A program made the position numbers and the translations under genes. The notes below the pieces were generated by a model. It was not told the DNA's origin and did not search any database. It saw nothing but the letters and a program-made list of their open reading frames with translations. A stretch of DNA of 64,000 bases from Auritidibacter sp. Marseille-P8566 (GTDB lineage: Bacteria; Actinomycetota; Actinomycetes; Actinomycetales; Microbacteriaceae): the NCBI GenBank assembly GCA_945895375.1, contig CAMDEE010000001.1, positions 1 through 64,000 of the forward strand. The letters are read 5' to 3'. Shown piece after piece: positions 1 to 9,800 of this stretch. Each line of letters starts with the position of its first letter. Position 1 is the stretch's first letter.

Positions 1-28
1 AAGTGCCCGGCATAGTTGCCGGGCACTT
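1..28. terminator. Perfect 12-bp hairpin, probable terminator
   Basis: The arms AAGTGCCCGGCA and TGCCGGGCACTT pair perfectly around a TAGT loop. The hairpin lies 17 nt downstream of the stop of the minus-strand gene that follows. On the plus strand it is followed by CTTCTGTTT. Any T-tract on the minus strand would lie outside the window, so the direction of termination cannot be settled here. Confidence 0.75.
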
Positions 29-45
29 CTGTTTAACTTATCGAA

Positions 46-3000
46 TCAACGCAGAGTCTTTATCCACGATGCGCCGGACTTACCTAGTTTGCGTAGCTGT
101 TCCAAACGAACTGCTATCCAAACCATTACCGCTGCAATGACCAGTAGCACGACCCAAAGGAACCAGCTCTCTCTTGAAATTGGCTGGAATCCATATGGCA
201 ATACCCCTACCAAGATTCCGACCAAGCCTGGGAAGAACAAACCTCCCAGAGATCGAAGAGCCCCCACAACGAGCAATGTAATTGATGCTGCAACGATTAT
301 TCCGAATCTCCACCAGTCGACAGTCGTCAGTGTTGATTCACCTATTGACTGAAGCGATAGGTAAAGAGCTGGACCTAGAGCAACTACCGAAGGAATACCT
401 AGGTAGATATAGCTGCTGTCTGGAATTTTGTTTATGCTTCTTAGTCCTCCTAGGAATAGGAAGAGGAAGAGGGATAGCGCTAGTGTTCTAACGCCAATGG
501 TCACTTCTTCGTTAGCACTAGCCCCTGCACTTGTCCAAGTAATAGGAATCACTAGCAAGCTCAGTGTTGCTCCACCAGCTAATGCACTTCCGAGGTTTCC
601 AGCTCTGATACCCAGGATGAGTGCAACTAGTGAAATCACAAGCAGAGCCAAGATACGAATGATCTGAGAAGTAGCAAGTTGTTCAAACGCAACATCAAGT
701 GTTGAGTAGGTGTGAACAACAGATGGAACAAGAAGTGCTGCCAGCGGTAATCCGTTAGTAAAGATTGTTGATTTGAATTCAACAACTTTGCTTAGGTTCT
801 TATTGCCAACAAATATTGCTGCTGCAAGACCTAGACCAAACAGTTCAGGTCCATCCATTAGCTCAGGAGCTAACACTTCAACCAACTGCGCTAGCGATAG
901 GCCAAGACCTACAACACCTACATACTCAAGAATTGCCCAGAGCAAGCTAGCGCCCTTAGAGAATCTGAACCATGAATACACGGCAAGTATCGCTGTTGAA
1001 GCAACTAGTCGATAGACAGCTGCTGGTTCATTGATGTTCTGACTTAGTGAATACAAAGCAGAAGCTGCTACTGGGAATAACAGTGGAACATCCATACCGA
1101 TTAGACGCTTAGCCCCAACCGGAAGAGCTGAGTTGAACAGTGTTGGCAGAGCAATTGCTAGAGCCAGTGGAATTGTGTATAGCTCTAGGTTGAAATCCCC
1201 TAGATCAACTGACTTGTAAAGCAGATCGCTGGTAATCAAGGCGATGGTCACCGGTGCTAGATAGCCAAGTGCAAACCAACCAGTTGTTGTTACAGACTTT
1301 GCCTTACTTGAGATACCTAGTTGTCTAAAGACAATAACCGCGAAGATTGCAGCTACTGCGATTCTTCTGTAACCAACCAGATTGTCTTCGCCTACTGCCG
1401 AAGTGAACTCTGCACTCAGCTCTAAGCTCGCTACAGTAACAAACGCGAGCAATAGATATGCCAAACCTGCAACACGAACAGCGATGCCAAGTTTCTCTGA
1501 ACTGAATCTCTTTAGTTCAGCAGAACCTGCGGCAAGGATTGCTACCAAGCTAAGAAGCGCTAGACCTAACCAAATCTGATCTGAGTTGACTGGGTATCTC
1601 CACTGATCCCAGTTCATTACAAATGAGGCAACGCTCAGACCATAGACACTGATTAGTGAGAAGTATGTTGTGTACTTTTCAGAAACTCTCTTATCAACTA
1701 GTCGTAGAACGAAGTTCAGAGCAAGGCCAACGACAATCACTAGACCTAGGTGAGCTGATATTAGGAGCTCTTGTCTCAGGTCTGAAGCAAAAACCAATAG
1801 ACCAGCAAGAGAGAACCCGTAAGCCAGCCAGACTGATGGCTTGATCTTTCCATACCAGGCCATCGCATAGTTCAATGCAGCCAGGCCAATCAGGATTGAA
1901 CCTACGGCCATCAGGTCAGTATCAACTCTTGAGGACAGCACCACTCCGAACAGCAATACGCCTTGGAATGCATAGCTATATCTCATTAGTAGTGAAGTCA
2001 AGATACTGGACCTAGTCGCAGCACTTACTGAACTAAGACCAGTCGCAATAGCGCTACCACCCAACACTGCAACTACGAACAAGTAGTTCATTAGGGTGAC
2101 ATCAAAGCCACGAGGCAGGCTCAGTAAGAACGTCAGCGCTGTAGTCAAACCAAAGATTAGGTTCTGCTTTGGCATTGCAAACTCTTCACCAAGCTTTTTG
2201 CCAATCGATGCATCTAATGGCGCATATGCTGCAGCAAGAATAATCAATGCAAGGGTAATCAGTGCATACTCAATCGAGATTGGGTTGAAGACTACCCTGC
2301 TCTCAATTGATGAGAAGACTATTCCTATTCCTCCACTGACACTCACATATAGAAGGCCTAGACCTAGGAAGTGGAAGATGGTTGAAGCGACAATGGTCTT
2401 GCGCTCTGATCCCAACCAGCTCTGGTAAACCAGAGATAGGCCGAAGGCGATGAAGAAGATTCCAATTGCAGCTATGAACTCAAAGATTTCTTGGCCTTCG
2501 CCTAGATATCCAAGTAACCAGGATGCAGCTATTGCAATGTGTGCTGCCTGAATTGCAGATGGATACTTAGCGAGTCTCTTCACATAGAAACCAGCAGCAA
2601 CGATTGCAAACAGCAGAATCGTTGAACCAATCAAACCAATCCAGAAGTTCTTCGGGTCAATGTAGATGAGCCAAGCGTTCAATGCCAAGGCAATTACTGT
2701 GAAGGCAAAGATGTTTAACCCAGAATCAAAACGAGCCAACACTTCTTTACTTGAAGACAGAGCGCTAGCCCAACGAGACTGGGTGACAATAGCCAAAGTG
2801 CTGGCAGCAGCAAAAGCAGTCGCAGCAACTGGGTCAGGGTTGTTTACATATCCGGACAACGTAATGATCGGATAAGCAACCGCAATAAGTGCAAAAGCTA
2901 TGAATGAGAAGAAGGTGAACTTCTCTAAAGCAACGTCTTCACGCTTGGCCAAATCCTTTTCGTACTCAGCATCAGGATTTCCCTTGTCAACTTTGAACTT

Positions 3001-4071
3001 CATCTTGGCAACAAGAGTGCTGGCAAATGCTACTGCCACCGCAAACACAACGGCTGCTGCCGAGGTGAAGTTTCCGGATCCAAACCCAATCTCAAACCTT
3101 GGCGCAAGTTCTCCCACTGAATAGAAAAAACCCGCAGCAACTAGAGCGGCTAGAGAAACAATCTTCCAACCGAAGTTCGCCTTGAATCGTGCAAGAACCA
3201 ATGAAACGACTGAAACGATAAGTAGATCGATGGTCCACCACCAAGCTGGAGCAGTGTCCCAGGTGAACGGGTTGAAGATATCTCCAACAATCAGGATTGA
3301 GAACATCAACATGGCAGATGAGAATGTTGCCATGAAGTTTGCCAACATTACTGAGAACTTTCTTCCCCATAAAGCTAGAACTCCAGTAACAACTCCAATA
3401 CCAAATGTCACCCCTAGGAATTCCTGAGAAGAGAGCCTATTCAAGTTAGTTGAAACAAAAGCAGCACCGGCAATCACAATGATTGCGCTAGCTCCCATAA
3501 TCAACCACTGCTGAAGAGAAACAGTTGCCTTCGGCTTTCTGACCAGTGGCTTGGCGGGCTTGGCTGCTGGTACTTGTGCGCTTGAAGTTGCTGTGGATCG
3601 ACCAGAAGAATTTGTTGCCGCGATTAGTCTCTGTCGAACAATCATCAAGTCTTGCTCAGCCTGTAGATAGGCAGAGCTGACCGCTTGATAGTCCTTTAGA
3701 TCTTTAGTTTTGAAATTGTACCCACAAGGACAAGTGACGGTATCCTTACCTGCTAAATCAGCTGCAGAGAAAGTGTGCTGACAAACGGTAGTCGGGAAAT
3801 CCCCTGAAGTAAGAATTGGTTGAGATTGAACTTGTGGAGCAGGAGCGGGATCACGTTGGTAGCTAGAAGCAGGTAACTCTAGTTGCTTACCTCTGTTCCT
3901 AATCCGTGAGCTACGCACAATAAGGAAAACGACTAACCCGATTACGACAGCAAAAAAGATTGTTGAGTAGCCCCCCAATAAGATAGCCGGCAATAGGAAT
4001 AACAAACCAAAGATTGAGCCGCAGGAGATTCCGATAATCTTGCCGGCGCTCATAGGTTTTTTATCGTTCAT
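46..4071 (-). CDS. Very large polytopic membrane protein, unknown function
   Basis: The product has 1341 residues. A hydrophobic hairpin occupies residues about 10-52, then a cytoplasmic-looking stretch carries a zinc-ribbon-like set (CQH at about 97, CPCG at about 114), and from about residue 185 to the end there is an almost unbroken series of hydrophobic segments, probably more than 30 membrane spans. The ATG is preceded by AAAGGGGGA at 5 nt spacing, which fixes the start. It resembles the large actinobacterial 'SCO7613 C-terminal domain' membrane proteins in build, but I cannot assign a function. It is divergent from the alpha-glucosidase gene and ends at a strong hairpin. The coding region is real: one intact frame over 4 kb with no competing frame. 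Confidence 0.85.
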   Translation of the reverse strand: MNDKKPMSAGKIIGISCGSIFGLLFLLPAILLGGYSTIFFAVVIGLVVFLIVRSSRIRNRGKQLELPASSYQRDPAPAPQVQSQPILTSGDFPTTVCQHTFSAADLAGKDTVTCPCGYNFKTKDLKDYQAVSSAYLQAEQDLMIVRQRLIAATNSSGRSTATSSAQVPAAKPAKPLVRKPKATVSLQQWLIMGASAIIVIAGAAFVSTNLNRLSSQEFLGVTFGIGVVTGVLALWGRKFSVMLANFMATFSSAMLMFSILIVGDIFNPFTWDTAPAWWWTIDLLIVSVVSLVLARFKANFGWKIVSLAALVAAGFFYSVGELAPRFEIGFGSGNFTSAAAVVFAVAVAFASTLVAKMKFKVDKGNPDAEYEKDLAKREDVALEKFTFFSFIAFALIAVAYPIITLSGYVNNPDPVAATAFAAASTLAIVTQSRWASALSSSKEVLARFDSGLNIFAFTVIALALNAWLIYIDPKNFWIGLIGSTILLFAIVAAGFYVKRLAKYPSAIQAAHIAIAASWLLGYLGEGQEIFEFIAAIGIFFIAFGLSLVYQSWLGSERKTIVASTIFHFLGLGLLYVSVSGGIGIVFSSIESRVVFNPISIEYALITLALIILAAAYAPLDASIGKKLGEEFAMPKQNLIFGLTTALTFLLSLPRGFDVTLMNYLFVVAVLGGSAIATGLSSVSAATRSSILTSLLMRYSYAFQGVLLFGVVLSSRVDTDLMAVGSILIGLAALNYAMAWYGKIKPSVWLAYGFSLAGLLVFASDLRQELLISAHLGLVIVVGLALNFVLRLVDKRVSEKYTTYFSLISVYGLSVASFVMNWDQWRYPVNSDQIWLGLALLSLVAILAAGSAELKRFSSEKLGIAVRVAGLAYLLLAFVTVASLELSAEFTSAVGEDNLVGYRRIAVAAIFAVIVFRQLGISSKAKSVTTTGWFALGYLAPVTIALITSDLLYKSVDLGDFNLELYTIPLALAIALPTLFNSALPVGAKRLIGMDVPLLFPVAASALYSLSQNINEPAAVYRLVASTAILAVYSWFRFSKGASLLWAILEYVGVVGLGLSLAQLVEVLAPELMDGPELFGLGLAAAIFVGNKNLSKVVEFKSTIFTNGLPLAALLVPSVVHTYSTLDVAFEQLATSQIIRILALLVISLVALILGIRAGNLGSALAGGATLSLLVIPITWTSAGASANEEVTIGVRTLALSLFLFLFLGGLRSINKIPDSSYIYLGIPSVVALGPALYLSLQSIGESTLTTVDWWRFGIIVAASITLLVVGALRSLGGLFFPGLVGILVGVLPYGFQPISRESWFLWVVLLVIAAVMVWIAVRLEQLRKLGKSGASWIKTLR

Positions 4072-4244
4072 AAGATTCCCCCTTTTGAATTGGATAGTAG
4101 AAGACTAGTAATGCTTGCAACTGTTTACAGAGTAACCCTAAATGTTCGTTATTTAATCGTAATTAGTTGCAAAATGGGGAAACCCGTGTTCTTTGGGCTT
4201 TCTGAAGCAGCCCAGAACAGTACTTTTACCCCCTAGACACAGCC

Positions 4245-4250
4245 TAAAAT
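4245..4250 (+). promoter_or_regulatory. -10 box TAAAAT for leaderless alpha-glucosidase mRNA
   Basis: TAAAAT ends 7 nt before the ATG, which puts the expected transcription start on the A of the start codon. No Shine-Dalgarno is visible between them. Confidence 0.55.
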
Positions 4251-4257
4251 CAAGGCT

Positions 4258-5928
4258 ATGGACTTATTTAGTGCCGTCAACCATGGGGCTAGTAACAAGC
4301 AGGACTGGTGGCGCTCAGCTGTTATCTACCAGGTCTACCCTCGTTCTTTTGCTGATGGTAACGGGGATGGCATGGGTGATCTCAAAGGAATAACCTCAAG
4401 GCTTGAATCCCTAGCTTCTCTAGGTATTGATGCCATCTGGCTCTCCCCCTTTATGCCTTCCCCTCAGAAGGATGCTGGCTATGACGTATCGGATTACAAA
4501 GGTGTAGACCCACTATTTGGAACTCTCGATGACTTTGATCTAATGCTCACAAGAGCTCATGAACTAGGGGTCAAGATCTTGGTTGATCTTGTGCCTAATC
4601 ATTCCAGTGACCAGCACGCTTGGTTCCAAGCTGCATTGAACTCTCCTGAGGGTTCACCTGAAAGAGAGTTCTATCACTTCAAAGATGGCAATGGGGATTT
4701 ACCTCCTAATAACTGGGTCTCTATGTTTGGTGGTCCTGCTTGGACAAGAATTACTAACCCTGATGGCTCTCTAGGTCAGTGGTATTGTCACCTCTTTGAT
4801 TCATCGCAACCAGATTTAAATTGGGAGAACCCTAAGGTCCAAGTAGCTTTTGAAGACATCTTGAAGTTCTGGTTAGACCGTGGAGTTGACGGCTTCAGAG
4901 TTGATCAGCCTCATGCCATGGCAAAAGCCGAAGGATTGCCTGATCATCCATATGTTGATAGAGCAGGTGCTGGATTTATAGAAGGTGAAGAGAACCCTCC
5001 GATGTGGTTCCAAGATTCAGTTCACACCATCTTTAGAAGATGGAGAGAGATACTAGATAGTTATCCGGGTGAGCGAGTGATGTGTGGTGAAGCATATGTG
5101 CTTCCTCTAGACTTCATGGCTCTATGGGTAAGACCAGATGAATTCCATCAGACATTCAACTTTAGATATTTAGATTCACTATGGATTGCAGAATCAATCT
5201 TCAAAACAATCAATGAGTCATACAAAGCATTTGATTCTGTTGGGGCTCCAAGCACTTGGGTACTCTCTAACCACGATGTGATTAGACATGCTTCACGACT
5301 TGGTGGCGATTACGGTCGCTCAACTGCATCAGACGGTATCGGCCCTAAAGATCCTCAACCAGATAGTGAACTAGGTCTAGCTAAAGCAAGAGCTGCAACA
5401 CTATTCACTCTTGGTCTTCCAGGTTCAATGTATTTATACCAAGGAGAAGAGCTAGGTCTACCTGAGCATTCAACTCTTGCAGATGAATATAGACAGGACC
5501 CAACTTTCTTTAGAACCAATGGGCAAAGAGTTGGTAGAGATGGTTGCCGTGTTCCTCTTCCTTGGGAAGCAGGAACTAATGAATCTAATGGATTCTCTTC
5601 AACAGGAAAAACTTGGTTACCTCAACCAGATATCTATAAGAACTACTCGAGAAACCTCCAAGAGGGAGTAACTGGCTCAACACTTGAAATGTACAAACAA
5701 GCCCTAGCTATCAGAAAAGAACTTGACCTAGGGCAAGGCTCTTTCGAATGGGTTGAAGAGTTGTGCAGCGCAGATGTCCTTGCTTTTAGAAACAAAGAGA
5801 TTCTTGTAATTCACAACTTTGGCAATAAGCCAGTTGAAATACAAAACAAGACTTTAATAATTTCGAGCTCTGCTGAAACCTCAGCTGGCTTGGTGCAACC
5901 AAACGAAACTGTTTGGTTAAAGAACTAA
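4258..5928 (+). CDS. aglA: GH13 alpha-glucosidase / oligo-1,6-glucosidase-like
   Basis: Retaining glycoside hydrolase of family 13, expected to release glucose from alpha-linked oligosaccharides in the cytoplasm (no signal peptide). The 556 residues match the family's usual length. Conserved regions appear in order: VIYQVYPRSFADGNGDG near the N-terminus, DLVPNHSS (region I), GFRVDQ with the nucleophile Asp (region II), CGEAY with the acid/base Glu (region III) and LSNHD (region IV), followed by a small C-terminal beta domain. Substrate (maltose, isomaltose, sucrose, trehalose-type) cannot be fixed from sequence. It stands alone, with no sugar transporter beside it. Translation appears leaderless. 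Its stop shares the tetranucleotide CTAA with the convergent ASCH gene. Confidence 0.92.
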   Translation: MDLFSAVNHGASNKQDWWRSAVIYQVYPRSFADGNGDGMGDLKGITSRLESLASLGIDAIWLSPFMPSPQKDAGYDVSDYKGVDPLFGTLDDFDLMLTRAHELGVKILVDLVPNHSSDQHAWFQAALNSPEGSPEREFYHFKDGNGDLPPNNWVSMFGGPAWTRITNPDGSLGQWYCHLFDSSQPDLNWENPKVQVAFEDILKFWLDRGVDGFRVDQPHAMAKAEGLPDHPYVDRAGAGFIEGEENPPMWFQDSVHTIFRRWREILDSYPGERVMCGEAYVLPLDFMALWVRPDEFHQTFNFRYLDSLWIAESIFKTINESYKAFDSVGAPSTWVLSNHDVIRHASRLGGDYGRSTASDGIGPKDPQPDSELGLAKARAATLFTLGLPGSMYLYQGEELGLPEHSTLADEYRQDPTFFRTNGQRVGRDGCRVPLPWEAGTNESNGFSSTGKTWLPQPDIYKNYSRNLQEGVTGSTLEMYKQALAIRKELDLGQGSFEWVEELCSADVLAFRNKEILVIHNFGNKPVEIQNKTLIISSSAETSAGLVQPNETVWLKN

Positions 5929-6326
5929 TACTTTTCTAGTAGTTCGAAGTAAGCACACACAACCATAGATTCTGGTTTCACTTCGTAGCCGCAGCCTTCC
6001 CAGAATGCTCTGTGACTGTTTCTAAAATCATCACCCGAGAGATCGCCTTCAGCTTCTGCTAAAGCAAACTCATCTGAGACATCATCGAAACGCACTACAT
6101 CTACTCTTGTGATTTGAATTTTGCCAACAGGCTGGTTCTCGTTTCCAACAAGAATGAAGATTTCACCAACACTTTCAACTGGCTCATCCTCGTCGTAGTC
6201 GTATTCCAGCATGCCGGCTGTGGCCCGCTTATTTCCGTTGAATACGAAATCCAGAAGCCTGTCTCGCATCTCAGCGCCATCACCGAACTCAATAAGTCTG
6301 TGCCCATCAATTCGTTCAACTGTCAT
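5925..6326 (-). CDS. ASCH domain protein
   Basis: A 133-residue protein that reads as one ASCH (PUA-like beta-barrel) domain, a fold proposed to bind RNA. Visible hallmarks are the early GDGAEMRDRLLDFVFNGNKRAT segment, where an ASCH-type G-x-K-x-x-T pattern appears as GNKRAT, the central strand GKIQITRVDVVRFDDV, and the later SHRAFWEGCGY region. The family resembles YhfF/DUF984. The start is supported by TAGCAT placed 6 nt upstream, so the mRNA is probably leaderless. It converges on the glucosidase gene with a 4-nt overlap of stop codons. No partner gene suggests a specific role. Confidence 0.8.
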   Translation of the reverse strand: MTVERIDGHRLIEFGDGAEMRDRLLDFVFNGNKRATAGMLEYDYDEDEPVESVGEIFILVGNENQPVGKIQITRVDVVRFDDVSDEFALAEAEGDLSGDDFRNSHRAFWEGCGYEVKPESMVVCAYFELLEKY

Positions 6327-6332
6327 ATCTAA

Positions 6333-6338
6333 ATGCTA
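6333..6338 (-). promoter_or_regulatory. -10 box TAGCAT, leaderless ASCH gene
   Basis: TAGCAT on the minus strand is separated by 6 nt (TTAGAT) from the ATG, with no ribosome binding site. Confidence 0.5.
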
Positions 6339-6397
6339 CAAAACTTAAAGCCGTAGTCTTTAATTGAATTAGAACCAAAACCCTAGACGAGAGCATC

Positions 6398-6859
6398 ATG
6401 ACACCTAAGAAACTATTCAATACCTTTGCTAAAGCCGAAGCAGTTACCTGGACACTACTTATAACTGCACTGATCCTTAGGGCCACAGGTTTTGACCCAG
6501 TAGCTGTCGCTATTGCTGGAAGCATCCACGGTGCTGTGTTCCTAGGTTATGCAGTGACCGCAGCATTGACAGGTGTGAACCAAAGATGGGGATTTGGTAA
6601 GACAACGCTTGCAGTTGCTTTGGCAATTGTGCCTTATGCAACTATTCCTTTTGAGATAAGAGTTGCCAAGAATGGTTCTCTTGACGGATCTTGGCGAACA
6701 GTAGTAAGTGAAGACCCAAGAGATAAGGGATTGATTGACAGGCTGTTCCGCTGGTTCATTGCAAGACCAGTAATTCTGGTTGTTGTTATTGTGGTTGGCC
6801 TTACAGCTTTGTTCTCTTTACTTGTATTCCTTGGTCCACCAACTGAATGGTTCAACTAA
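6398..6859 (+). CDS. DUF3817 family membrane protein
   Basis: A 153-residue integral membrane protein of the actinobacterial DUF3817 family. Residues about 5-100 hold three hydrophobic segments with the family-type motif SIHGAVFLGY and a polar EIRVAKNGSL loop. A further strong segment at about 128-148 ends the protein. Function is unknown. The start ATG lies 8 nt after TAGACG, a poorer -10 match than at neighbouring genes, and no clear Shine-Dalgarno is seen. It converges with hrpA, sharing the stop tetranucleotide CTAA. Confidence 0.8.
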   Translation: MTPKKLFNTFAKAEAVTWTLLITALILRATGFDPVAVAIAGSIHGAVFLGYAVTAALTGVNQRWGFGKTTLAVALAIVPYATIPFEIRVAKNGSLDGSWRTVVSEDPRDKGLIDRLFRWFIARPVILVVVIVVGLTALFSLLVFLGPPTEWFN

Positions 6860-9800
6860 GAATTCAGAATCTTCTTGATTCTCTCTAGAGATACTGGTTC
6901 CACTGTTCCAAGACTTTGAGCAAATAGGCTCACTCTAAATTCCTCTAAGGCCCAACGTGCCTTCACAGTGTTTTCAGGCATGCCATCTTTCAACGGCAAA
7001 GAACCACCAGCATTTTCAAATAGCAAAATTGCTTGGTTGAGTTCAATCTCCAAGCGTCTATCTCTTTCAAGATCTTCTAGTAACTTGTTGGTTCTAATCT
7101 TGTTAGCTTGGAGATAGACAGGCAAACGATTCAGTCTTTGTAAACCTGTTGTGCTGATGAGTTTGTTTGTCATTAGTTGAGCTAAATGCTTCTTTTGATT
7201 AGCCAAGACAAACAACAGCGAGATGTCTTGGAGTAGCGAGATGGCTTTACTTGCTTCTCTTGAGAGCAAAGACACCTGAGAGATAACCTGCATACAACGT
7301 TGGCACTCTTCGAGTACCTTGCTTGCAACTTCGTTGCTAACAACTGTAGTTTCTAGATTGGCTAAAGTCTGATTCTCAATCTGATTTTCAATTAGAGCCA
7401 GAATTACATCCTCAACAAAAGCAGCAACGTTTCTGTACCCAACCGAGACAATGGCTAGCTTGCCCTCTTTGGATAAACCTTCCGTAACTTGAGCAACTGG
7501 AGCATTTACTTGAGACATGACTTCATTGATGAATTGCTGTCTTAGTTTCAAGGCATCAATGTTTGGAGTTAGCACCTTTGCCATACCTGGCTTGTGTTTG
7601 ATGAAGGCTGGATCGAACTTCTGTTTGAGTTCATCAAGGTCAAGGCTTATGCCTTTTATTTCTTTGTTTTCAGCTACTAGTTTGTATGCGATTCGTAGGG
7701 AGTGAGGAAGTTCTTCCAGTTTGAAATCAGCTGCAGTCATGTGTGTGCCACTTAGTGTTCTAAGTGTTTTAGCAATGGTTTCAAGAAGCTGCTCTGTTGG
7801 GTTCTCTGGAAGAGTGGCTAGTGCTTTTTCAGCCCAGTCAGCAGCAGGAACTACATACTTCCTGATGTTCTTAGGAAGAGTTCTAATCAGTTCAGCAATG
7901 AGGTCTTTTCTTGGTTCTGGAACTAGCCAGTCGAAGGCATCTCTGGTTATGGTTGGAAGCTCCGCGATTGGAATAACAACAGTTAGACCATCTTCGATTT
8001 CCCCTGGTTGATACTTGTATTCAAGTTTGTATGTATTCTCACCGAAGGTCCATTTACTTGGAATCTCTATACGTTCTGTTGTTTCTGGAGGTAGAAGATC
8101 TTCTCGAGTCATCGCCAAAAGGTTTGGCGTCTCTCGTTGAGCTTTCTTCCACCAACCTTCAAAGCTTCTAGTTGAAACAACTTCTTCAGGAATTCTTGCT
8201 TGATAGAAGCGGAATACATCTTCATCATCAGGAGCGTATAGAGGCTTCTTCGAGTTCTCTGCTAACTCTTCTAATCGTTTGAGTAACTCTCTGTTCTCTT
8301 TATCAAAGCGCTGCTTTGAATCCCACTCCCCCTGCACCAATGCATGTCTAATGAATAACTCTCGTGAGAGCTTCATATCCAGCCTTGAATACTGCATTCT
8401 TCTGGAGACAACTATTGGAACTCCAAAGAGCATTACCCTCTCATAAGCAACAACAGAGCCTTGAGATTTCTCCCAGTGTGGTTCACTAAAGGATCTCTTT
8501 ACTAGATCTCCTGCTAGAGCTTCAGCCCACTCAGGGTTGATAGCTGCATTCATCCGAGCAAAGACTCTGCTGGTTTCAACAAGTTCAGCACTCATCACAG
8601 CAGCAGGTGGTTTCTTAGCTAGAGAAGAGCCTGGGAAGATAACAAACTTCTTACCGTTAGAACCTAGGTACTCATTGCTTGCCTTTGCAGGCTTATCGCT
8701 CTTCTTGACTAGATCTCCAGCCTTCTTATCGCTTAGTTGTTTCAGACCTATCTGAGAGAGTAAGCCTGAGAGCAAGCTCTTGTGTATTCCATCAGGGTCA
8801 GCTTTTGCTGAGCCTGGAATAAGACCAAGCGGTTTAGCGATACTAGTGATTTGTCTAACAAGGTCTTGCCACTCTCTAACCCTTAGATAGTTCAAGTACT
8901 CGTTCTTACAAAGTCTTCTAAAAGCAGATGAAGATAACGCCTTTTGTTTTTGCTCTACGTAATTCCAAAGGTTCAGAAGAGTAAGGAAATCACTTGTGAC
9001 ATCAGTAAATCTTGCATGAGCCTGATCTGCTTGCGCTCTCTTGATTACAGGTCGCTCTCTAGGGTCTTGAATCGTTAGACCTGCAACGATGATCATGACT
9101 TCACGAACTAGATCATGTTTTCTAGATTCAAGTAACATTCGGCCAAAACGAGGTTCAATCGGTAATCTCGCTAGATCTTTGCCAACATCGGTTAGTTCAA
9201 CAACTTTGCTCTTCGGATCTTGCAAACAGCCAAGTTCTCCTAGAAGAGCCAAGCCATCTTTTACACCACGTTGTTCTGGTGCTTGTAAGAAAGGGAACTT
9301 AGTTATCTCACCAAGACCAAGTTGTGCTGCCTGCAGTATCACAGAGGCAAGGTTGGTTCTTAGAATCTCCGGATCAGTGAACTCTGACTTAGCTTCATAC
9401 TCATCCTCTGAATACAGTCTGATAACAACACCAGGACTAGTTCTTCCTGCACGTCCTGCTCTCTGATTAGCGCTGGCCTTAGAGATTGCTTCTATAGGAA
9501 GTCTTTGAACTTTAGCTGCTGGAGAGTATCGAGAGATACGAGCAGTTCCAGCATCAATTACATATTTTATGTTTGGAATAGTAAGGGATGTTTCAGCAAC
9601 GTTAGTTGCCAAGATGATTCTTCTCTTGAGGCCAGTAACCTTGCTGGTTTCAAATACTCTGTGTTGTTCAGCTGAAGACAATCTTCCATAAAGCGGCAAT
9701 ACTTCGATGCCTGTTCCTAAAGCACCTGAAGTGATTTTTCCTTGAATTGCTTCTTGAGCATCTTTGATTTCTGATTCACCTGAAAGAAAGACAAGAACAT

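Noticed and set aside
2096-2428. 110-codon plus-strand ORF opposite the large membrane protein
   Set aside because: Shadow frame of a highly hydrophobic coding region; the Ser/Arg/Pro-rich translation is typical of the reverse complement of membrane segments.
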